Shown in pieces: positions 1-6,195 of a stretch of 7,491 nt of DNA. Both the position numbers and the translations under genes were made by a program. Position 1 is the first letter of the stretch; each line of letters opens with the position of its first letter. The DNA comes from DATKYK01 sp034430255. Lineage in GTDB: Bacteria; Chloroflexota; Dehalococcoidia; E44-bin15. The stretch lies in contig DAOUEU010000085.1 of assembly GCA_034430255.1 (NCBI GenBank), positions 1-7,491 on the forward strand, read 5' to 3'. The notes under the pieces were generated by a model. It searched no databases, was not told the origin of the DNA, and saw only the letters and a list, made by a program, of their open reading frames with translations.

Positions 1-679
1 CGCCAATGGATGAGTAACCTTCCTCGCCGTATATCACTACGTCATTTATCACAGTCTCTGTGTTTAGGGAGTCTATAGAGTCCTTTGATTTGCTAAACTC
101 TAAATTTGCCCTATCAGCATTGGTTTCTCCCATCAACCTTTGGATGAATTCGGGGTCTCTGGCGTAATTAGGATTCCGAGCACGAAGACTAGCCTTGAAG
201 TTCGTGACTCTATCCACTTCCTCTTTTACCCATGACACGAATTTCGATGTCTGTACGAAGTCTTCCACTATGAAATTGAGATGCGGGTAGTTACTATCAA
301 GATTCTTTTGGAACGCCCCCTTGAATGATTGGTAATAGATTAACGGTGGTTTAGCCTCGAAAGCCAACACATGGTTCTCAAAATCAATGACATAGAGTAC
401 CCATGTCGTTTGCTTTGCGTCTATAGTCTGTCGGATAAAGTCTTGCTGCTCTTCGTCGTAATCCCCTATTTCCTCTTTCCCTCTTCGCACAAAGCCAAAC
501 TTACCCATAAGGTAGTTACCCTTAACCGTAGGTTTAGAGAATCTCCAATCTCTTTCATATCGGTTGATAATGTCCTTTGGATTTATGACCTTTTGGATGT
601 CAACGTCATAGCTCTGTTGAAATAGCGTCCTTTGCTGTTTGTACGTGACCCTGAAAAAATACACCAACATCTGAGGCAT
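1..679 (-). CDS. Unrecognised protein, N-terminal 226 residues (runs off the left edge)
   Basis: An uninterrupted frame runs from an ATG at 679 down to base 1, giving 226 residues with no stop, so the C-terminus lies outside the window. The start is supported by AAGGGGGT at 692-685, five bases upstream, and by a promoter just beyond it. A second in-frame ATG is three codons later. The protein begins MPQMLVYFFRVTY and looks soluble: charged, with no signal peptide or membrane segment. The beginning reads as alternating strands (for example TTWVLYVIDFENHVLAFEA, residues 91-109). Residues about 145-200 read as helical. A stretch near residues 165-190 contains RNPNYARDPEFIQRLMGETN. I do not recognise the family. 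Base composition is visibly AT-richer than the transporter genes, and the gene is divergent from them, so it is probably functionally unrelated and perhaps an accessory gene. No function is proposed. Confidence 0.8.
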   Translation of the reverse strand, partial: MPQMLVYFFRVTYKQQRTLFQQSYDVDIQKVINPKDIINRYERDWRFSKPTVKGNYLMGKFGFVRRGKEEIGDYDEEQQDFIRQTIDAKQTTWVLYVIDFENHVLAFEAKPPLIYYQSFKGAFQKNLDSNYPHLNFIVEDFVQTSKFVSWVKEEVDRVTNFKASLRARNPNYARDPEFIQRLMGETNADRANLEFSKSKDSIDSLNTETVINDVVIYGEEGYSSIG

Positions 680-708
680 ATCTGACCCCCTTATAAACCT
701 TTGCCTTA

Positions 709-737
709 ATTCTATCACCCTCGATAATCTCCTACAA
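709..737 (-). promoter_or_regulatory. Sigma-70-like promoter for the left partial gene
   Basis: Read on the minus strand, TTGTAG (737-732) is followed after 17 bases by TAGAAT (714-709). TAGAAT matches the -10 consensus at five of six bases and is preceded by TGA, which makes an extended -10. The -35 is weak (three of six). Transcription would begin near 702, about 20 bases before the ATG at 679, leaving a short leader containing the AAGGGGGT ribosome site. Placement fits the gene well, but the assignment is by eye. Confidence 0.45.
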
Positions 738-770
738 CCACGAGTTTACTGAACCCCGCTGATAAACCTA

Positions 771-799
771 TTGACAAATTTCCAGAGGCAAGTTATCAT
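771..799 (+). promoter_or_regulatory. Strong sigma-70-like promoter reading toward the transporter operon
   Basis: A perfect -35 TTGACA (771-776) is separated by exactly 17 bases from TATCAT (794-799), a five-of-six match to the -10 consensus. The predicted start is near 806. The next robust gene on this strand is the binding-protein gene at 1212, so the operon would carry a leader of about 400 bases unless the promoter primarily serves the small ORF at 883-1008. It is the best promoter match I saw upstream of the operon. Confidence 0.6.
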
Positions 800-882
800 G
801 GAAGTTCAGGGTAAGTGCACCTAACCCTAATGCGTGTCTTTGCCTGAGAAAGAGCGAGTTTTGTGTTTGTGAGGTTGCTATT

Positions 883-1008
883 GTGGATTCGTATCGGAAC
901 CAGTGCCCGGCATCTCTCAGACAGGTTCGCTGGCTTCTTACAGATGCGGATGAAATTGTGAAAAAGTCTCGAGAGAACGCTTTACAGGCTTACTTAACAA
1001 GATTTTAA
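883..1008 (+). CDS. Possible small ORF, 41 residues, in the operon leader
   Basis: A GTG at 883 is preceded by TGAGG (870-874) at 8-base spacing and opens a frame that ends at TAA 1006-1008. The product starts MDSYRNQCPASLRQVRWLLT and continues as a charged, probably helical segment rich in K, R, E and D, ending in AYLTRF. The frame is also open upstream to at least base 796, but no better start was seen. It lies downstream of the good promoter at 771-799 and upstream of the binding-protein gene, so it could be a small protein or a leader peptide, or merely chance. I do not recognise it, and 41 codons is too short to be convincing alone. Confidence 0.3.
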   Translation: MDSYRNQCPASLRQVRWLLTDADEIVKKSRENALQAYLTRF

Positions 1009-1211
1009 CATAAATAGCGTAATATAGCACTATAAACACTAGTGAAAGGAGGTGAGGACGAGTTACTTTACAAAGGAGAGCTTATCTAAGATAGCAAAGC
1101 CAAAATATGAAAGCGTAAATGAAAGGGGGTGATAAGGTAAAGAATATACGATAGAAAAAGGTTAAGAAGGTAATGCAGTTTTGAAAAGTTTTAGAAAGGA
1201 GGAGAAATAGT
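1009..1211 (+). promoter_or_regulatory. Purine-rich leader with repeated Shine-Dalgarno-like sites before the binding-protein gene
   Basis: This stretch contains no convincing gene but has four strong ribosome-site look-alikes: AAGGAGGTGA (1046-1055), AAAGGAGAG (1072-1080), AAGGGGGTGAT (1123-1133) and AGGAGGAG (1197-1204). Only the last is correctly placed before a real start, seven bases from the TTG at 1212. The first and third have no ATG, GTG or TTG at usable distance. A weaker AAGAAGG (1164-1170) precedes a possible 9-residue frame from TTG 1181 to TAG 1208-1210, which stops one base before the binding-protein start and could couple translation. Short frames from GTG 1042 and GTG 1052 also exist, but neither has a ribosome site of its own. 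Confidence 0.4.
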
Positions 1212-2993
1212 TTGAAAAAAGTACTTTTTATTTCATTAGCCGTGGTACTGGCTCTTAGCGTGGGCCTCATCGGCTGTGATGGAGGAGGAGAAGAACTACC
1301 CAGTGAGTATATCGGCAGTGGTGCACTTGACGGTAACGGTATCCCGGTGGACTTCTTCACTGACCTAGACGTGCGCGTAGGCTTTTGCTATGCCTTTGAC
1401 TATGACACTTACCTCGAGGATGGTCTGCAGGGTAATGGTATACAGAGGGGTGCACCCGTCACATCAGGGCTTATTGGCTTCGACCCCGATGCGCCGATGT
1501 ACAGCCATTGCCTGACGGCAGCTGAGGAGCACCTGAAGCTTGCCTGGGACGGCGAAGTCTGGGACAAGGGATTCAAATTCACCCTGCTCTACAATGCCGG
1601 TAATATAGATCGTAAAGCAGCCTGTGAAATACTGGCTGAGCAACTGAGCGATATCAATCCCAAATTCCAGATCAGCATTCTGCCACTGGCGTGGCCGACT
1701 ATACTGGGCAAAATCTTCGGCACTCGAGATATGCCCATGTTTCAGATAGGGTGGATGCCCGACTACTCCCACGCCGATAACTACATCACTGCCTTCATGG
1801 CCAGCTATGGTACTTTCTCTTACTTCCAGGGCTACGGCGATGCTACACTCGACGCCCAGATCCAGGCGGCTTTCGAGGATACCAATCCCGTGACCCAACA
1901 AGAGCAGTACGATGCTTTGCAAGAACGTTACTACACTGACGCCCCTGGTATCTGTCTGTTCCAGGCGCTACCGAGGCGCTATTTCACCCAGCATATAACT
2001 GGCTTCAATTACAACCCCGCTGAACCCTGTTATTTCGGCGATCCGTATGGTCTAACCAAATCGAAGAATGGACTTGACATACCGTATAATAACCCTGATA
2101 CCTTTATCCAGCAAACCATCGGAGACGCCGAGTCCCTCGATCCAGCCTGGATGTACGACAACGCTAGCCTTGAGCAGGCGCGTTATGTCTATGAGACGCT
2201 TATTTACTATGATGGCAACAGCACCGATACCTTCGTGCCCGTTCTGGCTACCGATACGGGGACATGGAACGCGGGAGCTCACACCCTGAGCTTCACCATC
2301 CAGGAAGGCATCCCGTTCCAGAAGACTGGTAACAACCTGACCCCCGAAGATGTTGAATACAGCTTCGAGCGGGCGATGTGCCAGGACAGGCCGGGTGGAC
2401 CTTTGTGGATGATCTTCAGCGCGTTACTGGGTGTTAGCGGCTATGATGATACTAATTTTGCAGCTGTTAATGCTTCGGTCCAGGTTGACGGCCAGGACGT
2501 AGTGTTTACGCTGAATGGTGGTGATCACTGGTACACGACCGGAGTGTTCCAACAGATCCTGTGTGGCGGGTGGTCCTCGATTGTTGAGAAGGAGTGGTGC
2601 ATTGCTCAGGGCGACTGGAATGGCACTGAAGGAGACGTTGCCAGAGTTCTGCACCCTGAGAACGCTGGTGATACCGCCCTCTTCGACAAGATGAATGGCA
2701 CCGGAGGCTGGGAACTGAACCAGTGGCAGCAGGCCATTCAGATCACATATGATGCGAACCCCAGCTACCACGGAGGTTCTGTGCCGTTTGATCATATCTA
2801 CTACATGATCGTAGACGAATGGACTGACCGAAGACTGGCACTCATGGCTGGAGATGCCGACCTTGTCTATGTTCCGGCGAGTAGATACGACGAGATGGAG
2901 GAGGAGATAGGCCTCAACTCCTACCTAAACCTGCCTTCGCTTAACATCGATTCATTCTTCTTTAATATGATTATCGGAGGACCCTCAAGCTAA
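1212..2993 (+). CDS. oppA: Peptide-type ABC transporter substrate-binding lipoprotein, halves in circularly permuted order
   Basis: This is an extracytoplasmic solute receptor of the SBP_bac_5 (OppA/DppA) family, 593 residues, a normal length. The TTG start is set by AGGAGGAG seven bases upstream. Residues 1-21 are a lipoprotein signal (KK, hydrophobic core) with lipobox LIGC and lipidated C22. What follows is out of order. Residues about 33-280 match the family's C-terminal half: DVRVGFCYAFDY (53-64), GFDPDAPMYS (89-98), WMPDYSHADN (181-190), DAPGICLFQ (243-251), GFNYNP (264-269). After a linker (about 275-300), residues 302-593 match its N-terminal half: TIGDAESLDPAW (302-313), YVYETLIYYD (325-334), FVPVLA (341-346), LTPEDVEYSFERA (376-388), then GDADLVYVP (547-555) and FFFN (582-585), ending near residue 593. 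Eight cysteines besides C22 are present, many for an exported receptor. Family membership is secure; function after permutation is inferred from the intact frame and operon. The ligand cannot be read from sequence. Confidence 0.9.
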   Translation: MKKVLFISLAVVLALSVGLIGCDGGGEELPSEYIGSGALDGNGIPVDFFTDLDVRVGFCYAFDYDTYLEDGLQGNGIQRGAPVTSGLIGFDPDAPMYSHCLTAAEEHLKLAWDGEVWDKGFKFTLLYNAGNIDRKAACEILAEQLSDINPKFQISILPLAWPTILGKIFGTRDMPMFQIGWMPDYSHADNYITAFMASYGTFSYFQGYGDATLDAQIQAAFEDTNPVTQQEQYDALQERYYTDAPGICLFQALPRRYFTQHITGFNYNPAEPCYFGDPYGLTKSKNGLDIPYNNPDTFIQQTIGDAESLDPAWMYDNASLEQARYVYETLIYYDGNSTDTFVPVLATDTGTWNAGAHTLSFTIQEGIPFQKTGNNLTPEDVEYSFERAMCQDRPGGPLWMIFSALLGVSGYDDTNFAAVNASVQVDGQDVVFTLNGGDHWYTTGVFQQILCGGWSSIVEKEWCIAQGDWNGTEGDVARVLHPENAGDTALFDKMNGTGGWELNQWQQAIQITYDANPSYHGGSVPFDHIYYMIVDEWTDRRLALMAGDADLVYVPASRYDEMEEEIGLNSYLNLPSLNIDSFFFNMIIGGPSS

Positions 2994-3005
2994 TGTGATG
3001 ATTCA

Positions 3006-3035
3006 GTTTCAAAGCTCCTTGTGAGCTGGTGAAAC
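3006..3035 (+). other. Imperfect hairpin after the binding-protein stop
   Basis: GTTTC (3006-3010) pairs with GAAAC (3031-3035), and inside it AGCTC (3013-3017) pairs with GAGCT (3023-3027) around a five-base loop. A small internal loop (AA opposite GGT) separates the two stems. It sits directly before the stronger hairpin at 3041-3072 and may act with it in mRNA 3'-end protection. Confidence 0.4.
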
Positions 3036-3040
3036 GACCC

Positions 3041-3072
3041 AAGGAACCCCCGCTTGCATGCGGGGGTTCCTT
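3041..3072 (+). terminator. Perfect 13-bp hairpin between binding-protein and permease genes (attenuator or mRNA stabiliser)
   Basis: AAGGAACCCCCGC (3041-3053) is the exact reverse complement of GCGGGGGTTCCTT (3060-3072), separated by the loop TTGCAT. The stem is very GC-rich and should be highly stable. The bases after it (CATGATATAAAGG) are not a T-run, so it is not a classic Rho-independent terminator. The next gene starts 20 bases later without a promoter that I can see, so read-through must occur. In Opp/Dpp-type operons such structures commonly raise binding-protein mRNA over permease mRNA, by partial termination or by blocking 3' decay; that role here is inference. Confidence 0.65.
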
Positions 3073-3091
3073 CATGATATAAAGGTGTGCT

Positions 3092-4138
3092 TTGGAACTC
3101 AGGTCTTATATTATCCGGCGCCTGTTCCTTCTTATACCCGTGCTTTTCGGGGTGACTATCTTCATCTTCGGCATTACTATGCTGTTCTCCCCGATAGAGC
3201 GAGCAGCTCTTTATGTCACCAGTTCCAGGCAGATGCTCAATATACCTCTTATAATTGAAACCTATGGTCTTGACCAGCCGTTCTGGGTACAGTACGGCAA
3301 TTGGATGAGCCAGGTGTTCAGTGGTAATCTCGGCTGGTCAAAGGTGGTGGGGATGCCTGTTTGGGACGCTATCTGGAGTTTCTTGCCGGCTACCCTGGAA
3401 CTGGCAATATTCACGACACCGATTATCATTTTTACGGGCATCTTCCTCGGAAGCCGGGCCGCCGCCCACAAGGACAGGCCGCTCGACCATGGGACACGGG
3501 TAATGGCCATCTTCGGATGGTCGCTGCCCACTTTCTGGCTGGGACTGTTATTGCTAATGGTCTTTTACGGCTACTTCACCGGCCTCCTGCCGCCGCATCG
3601 ACTGGGTATCCCGATGGACATGGTGGTCAACTCCGCCGAGTTCACCCGCTATACTCATATCAACACTATTGATGCCATCCTCAATCTTAATGGAGCGGTG
3701 CTTCTGGATGCCTTAAGACATCTCATCTTGCCGGTCATCACCCTTTCGGTGACCCAGGTGGCCTTTATTATGAGGCTTATGCGCTCCAGCATGCTGGAGT
3801 CCCTGGGCAAGGGATACATCCTCACCGCCAGGGCCAAAGGGCTTTCTGAAAGGGTGGTGGTCAACAAGCACGCCCGCCGCAATGCCCTCATCCCGGTGAT
3901 AACCGTATCCGGTTATGTGTTTGCCGGCATGATGAACGGTGTCGTTATCACCGAGACCATCTTCACCTTTAAGGGCATCGGCTGGTGGGCCTGGCAGTCG
4001 GCAATTCGTCTGGATATAGCATCGGTCCTGGGTTTTGCACTCTTTAATTCCGTCCTGTTTGTGCTGGTCAACCTAGTAGTTGATATACTTTACACCCGCG
4101 TTGACCCGCGAGTGAGATTGGGAGGAACAGTACAGTGA
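3092..4138 (+). CDS. oppB: Peptide-type ABC transporter permease, OppB/DppB subunit
   Basis: This is one of two inner-membrane subunits forming the substrate channel, 348 residues, near the family's usual 310-350. A TTG start is chosen because TAA lies four codons upstream in frame, AAGGTG (3082-3087) precedes it, and the first ATG (residue 30) would remove the first membrane segment. Hydrophobic segments fall at about 9-31, 97-121, 137-163, 204-228, 267-289 and 309-334, the six expected. The N-terminal loop carries the family pattern DQPFWVQYGNW (61-71) and SGNLGWS (77-83). The EAA coupling loop that contacts the ATPase is ARAKGLSERVVVNKHARRNA (246-265). The C-terminus, VDPRVRLGG, is typical. 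Its stop overlaps the next gene by four bases (GTGA), which implies coupled translation. Confidence 0.95.
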   Translation: MELRSYIIRRLFLLIPVLFGVTIFIFGITMLFSPIERAALYVTSSRQMLNIPLIIETYGLDQPFWVQYGNWMSQVFSGNLGWSKVVGMPVWDAIWSFLPATLELAIFTTPIIIFTGIFLGSRAAAHKDRPLDHGTRVMAIFGWSLPTFWLGLLLLMVFYGYFTGLLPPHRLGIPMDMVVNSAEFTRYTHINTIDAILNLNGAVLLDALRHLILPVITLSVTQVAFIMRLMRSSMLESLGKGYILTARAKGLSERVVVNKHARRNALIPVITVSGYVFAGMMNGVVITETIFTFKGIGWWAWQSAIRLDIASVLGFALFNSVLFVLVNLVVDILYTRVDPRVRLGGTVQ

Positions 4139-5022
4139 GCGACTGGAAATTCATGGTACGGCAGCTTGTTAAGAACCCGCTTTCGTTGGCGGGAATCATA
4201 ATTCTGTTTATCTTTGCCTTCATCGCCATCTTCGCTCCCCTTATAGCTCCACCGCCGGAAGGTCATCTGGATAACTATATGATACCACGTGATGGTTACT
4301 CTGCAACACCAAAACTTCCCAGCGAGGAGCATATCTTCGGCACCACCGAGGGGCAGTACGATATCTTCTACGGGGTCATCTGGGGCACCCGCTCGGCATT
4401 TCACGTGGGCTTATTGGTGATTGGTATCGTGCTTGTCGTAGGGATTGTACTGGGCAGCCTGGCTGGATACTTCGGTGGGGTTATCGACGAGATTATCATG
4501 CGCATCACCGATGTCTTCCTGGCCTTCCCGGCTCTCATTCTGGCCATGGCAATCGTGGCTGCCCTGGGACCCAGCCTGAAGAGCGTTATGATCGCTCTTT
4601 GCGTGGTTTCGTGGCCTTCCTATGCGCGGCTAATCCGCGGTGACATACTACAGGTGCGCGAGGAGGATTACATCGAGGCTTCTCGCGGCATTGGCGCCTC
4701 AAACTTCAGGGTCGTAATGCGCCATGCGCTGCCCAACTCCATTTACCCCACCCTAGTTATGGCTTCACTGGACATAGGAGCGGTGGTCCTGGCAGCGGCA
4801 GCACTGAGCTTTCTCGGCCTGGGCGCTCCTGAAGGCTACGCCGACTGGGGGCAGTTGACATCATTTGCCCGCAACTGGATCGTAGGGCCATCGGGTGACC
4901 CGTTTAGGTACTGGTTCGCAGTGACCATTCCCGGCCTATTCATCCTCTTCTTTGTGCTGGCCTGGAATCTCCTTGGGGATGCCTTCAGGGATATTCTTGA
5001 TCCCAGGTTGGCGAGGCGCTAG
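4135..5022 (+). CDS. oppC: Peptide-type ABC transporter permease, OppC/DppC subunit
   Basis: This is the second channel-forming inner-membrane subunit, 295 residues, a normal length. The GTG start overlaps the preceding stop (GTGA) and has GGAGG at 4121-4125. A cytoplasmic N-terminus (LVKNPLSLAG, 11-20) leads into the first membrane segment at about 19-38. An external loop follows with PSEEHIFGTTEGQYD (62-76), a variant of the family's HPLGTDxxGRD loop in which E-G-Q-Y-D replaces the common D-x-G-R-D. Further segments lie at about 89-111, 127-147, 149-167, 206-228 and 261-282. The EAA loop is YIEASRGIGASNFRVVMRHA (179-198), followed by LPNS. The ending GDAFRDILDPRLARR is typical of OppC/DppC. 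The stop codon directly abuts the ATG of the next gene. Confidence 0.95.
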   Translation: MSDWKFMVRQLVKNPLSLAGIIILFIFAFIAIFAPLIAPPPEGHLDNYMIPRDGYSATPKLPSEEHIFGTTEGQYDIFYGVIWGTRSAFHVGLLVIGIVLVVGIVLGSLAGYFGGVIDEIIMRITDVFLAFPALILAMAIVAALGPSLKSVMIALCVVSWPSYARLIRGDILQVREEDYIEASRGIGASNFRVVMRHALPNSIYPTLVMASLDIGAVVLAAAALSFLGLGAPEGYADWGQLTSFARNWIVGPSGDPFRYWFAVTIPGLFILFFVLAWNLLGDAFRDILDPRLARR

Positions 5023-6180
5023 ATGGAAAACATTATCACTATAAGAGACCTAACAGTCAGGTTCTATACTTATGAAGGCGTGGTCCACGCCATCGATGGC
5101 CTGAACCTTGACATCAGGCAGGGGGAAACACTGGGGATAGTAGGTGAAACCGGTTCTGGAAAGACGATGACCGCCCTGGCCATCCTTCGCCTTATCCCCT
5201 ACCCAGGCAGGATAGAATCGGGCAGCATCGCCTTTTTTGACAGAGATCTCCACAGCGAAATCGAGCTGCTGAAATTGAGCGAGGATAAGATGAGGTCCAT
5301 CCGCGGCAACAAGATATCCATGGTCTTCCAGGAGCCGGGAGCTGCTTTGAACCCTGTATATACCATAGGTGATCAAATCTCCGAGGTCTTCTTGCTTCAC
5401 CAGCGCCGCGAACTGGGCAAGCGGGCAAAGGAACAAGTAGATAGATCGCTCAGAGATGGGGACGGCTTTGCCGCTGGCATGAAGAGGCCCTTCTGGCGCT
5501 GGCAGAGGAGACTTTACGACAAGATAGCTCAGGAATCTAATCTCTTTGAGCCGCGTTTCTTGAGCCATGTCCCATTTTTCAGACGGCTTCTCTGGCGATT
5601 AAAAGATGAGTCCAATTTGCTGACGGTTGATATGCTTAAAGATGTGGAAATCCCCGACGCGGCCCGTGTGGCTATTCACTACCCTCACGAACTTTCGGGC
5701 GGTATGAAACAGCGGGCAGTCATTGCCATGGCACTTGCCTGCTCTCCGGAGCTTCTCATCGCCGACGAGCCCACTACCTCGCTTGATGTCACTATTCAAG
5801 CCCAGATGCTGGAACTGTTCCGGCGCATTAAAGTGGAAAAGGGAGCCTCTGTTCTTTTTATTACCCATAACCTGGGAGTGGCATCCGAAGTCTGTGACCG
5901 GGTGGCGGTTATGTACGCCGGAAGTCTCTGCGAAGTGGCCAGCGTTGAGGAGTTATTCCTCAACCCATCACACCCTTATACCAAGGCTTTACTGGATGCC
6001 GTTCCTATGCCTGGGAAGCAACTGCAGACCATCCCCGGACAACTGGCTGACCCGTTGAACCCGCCGACCGGTTGTCGCTTTCATCCAAGGTGCCCGAGCG
6101 CCAAGCCGGTATGCCAGCAGGAGAAAGCCAAACTCAAAGAGATCAACAAGGACCATATGGTGGCCTGTCATCTTTTCTAG
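5023..6180 (+). CDS. oppD: Peptide-type ABC transporter ATPase, OppD/DppD subunit, with an extra internal segment
   Basis: This is a cytoplasmic ATP-hydrolysing subunit that pairs with the downstream OppF-type ATPase to drive import. It has 385 residues, longer than the usual 320-340. The ATG directly follows the oppC stop, with GAGG at 5013-5016. Motifs: Walker A GETGSGKT (41-48), Q-loop FQEP (Q103), signature LSGGM (224-228), Walker B LLIADE (244-249), D-loop SLD (253-255), switch histidine in ITHN (H282). The C-terminal extension has C351, C357, C364 and C382 in the arrangement that binds a [4Fe-4S] cluster in characterised DppD/OppD proteins. The odd feature is about 55-60 extra residues (about 141-200) between the Q-loop region and the signature. 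They are rich in W, F, R and K (PFWRWQRRLYDK, VPFFRRLLWRLKDE), after which the normal sequence resumes at VDMLKDVEIPDAA. All catalytic motifs are intact, so it should be active. Confidence 0.95.
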   Translation: MENIITIRDLTVRFYTYEGVVHAIDGLNLDIRQGETLGIVGETGSGKTMTALAILRLIPYPGRIESGSIAFFDRDLHSEIELLKLSEDKMRSIRGNKISMVFQEPGAALNPVYTIGDQISEVFLLHQRRELGKRAKEQVDRSLRDGDGFAAGMKRPFWRWQRRLYDKIAQESNLFEPRFLSHVPFFRRLLWRLKDESNLLTVDMLKDVEIPDAARVAIHYPHELSGGMKQRAVIAMALACSPELLIADEPTTSLDVTIQAQMLELFRRIKVEKGASVLFITHNLGVASEVCDRVAVMYAGSLCEVASVEELFLNPSHPYTKALLDAVPMPGKQLQTIPGQLADPLNPPTGCRFHPRCPSAKPVCQQEKAKLKEINKDHMVACHLF

Positions 6181-6195
6181 TCTAAGGTTTAATCT

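Noticed and set aside
371..625. An 84-codon open frame on the + strand inside the left gene.
   Set aside because: It lies antisense to the longer minus-strand frame that spans 1-679 with a good ribosome site and promoter. It has no ribosome site of its own, and its product looks like a shadow translation.
693..769. An 8-base direct repeat ATAAACCT at 693-700 and 762-769 in the divergent promoter region, considered as a paired operator.
   Set aside because: It is short, AT-rich and not palindromic. One copy overlaps the ribosome-site region of the left gene, so chance is the simpler explanation.
1042..1132. Two tiny frames from GTG 1042 (15 residues) and GTG 1052 (26 residues), considered as peptide precursors.
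   Set aside because: Neither has a Shine-Dalgarno site upstream: the AAGGAGGTGA sequence overlaps or follows their starts. No peptide-modification genes are nearby.
1082..1360. A 92-codon minus-strand frame across the leader and the start of the receptor gene.
   Set aside because: It is antisense to the receptor signal peptide. Its hydrophobic, serine/proline-rich product is what the complement of a purine-rich leader produces.
1212..2993. The possibility that the receptor gene is a pseudogene or a fusion of two different receptor fragments.
   Set aside because: The frame is intact over 593 codons, the total length equals one normal receptor, each family segment appears once, and the two halves fit end to end. 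An assembly chimera cannot be excluded from sequence alone and is listed as the main refuting test.
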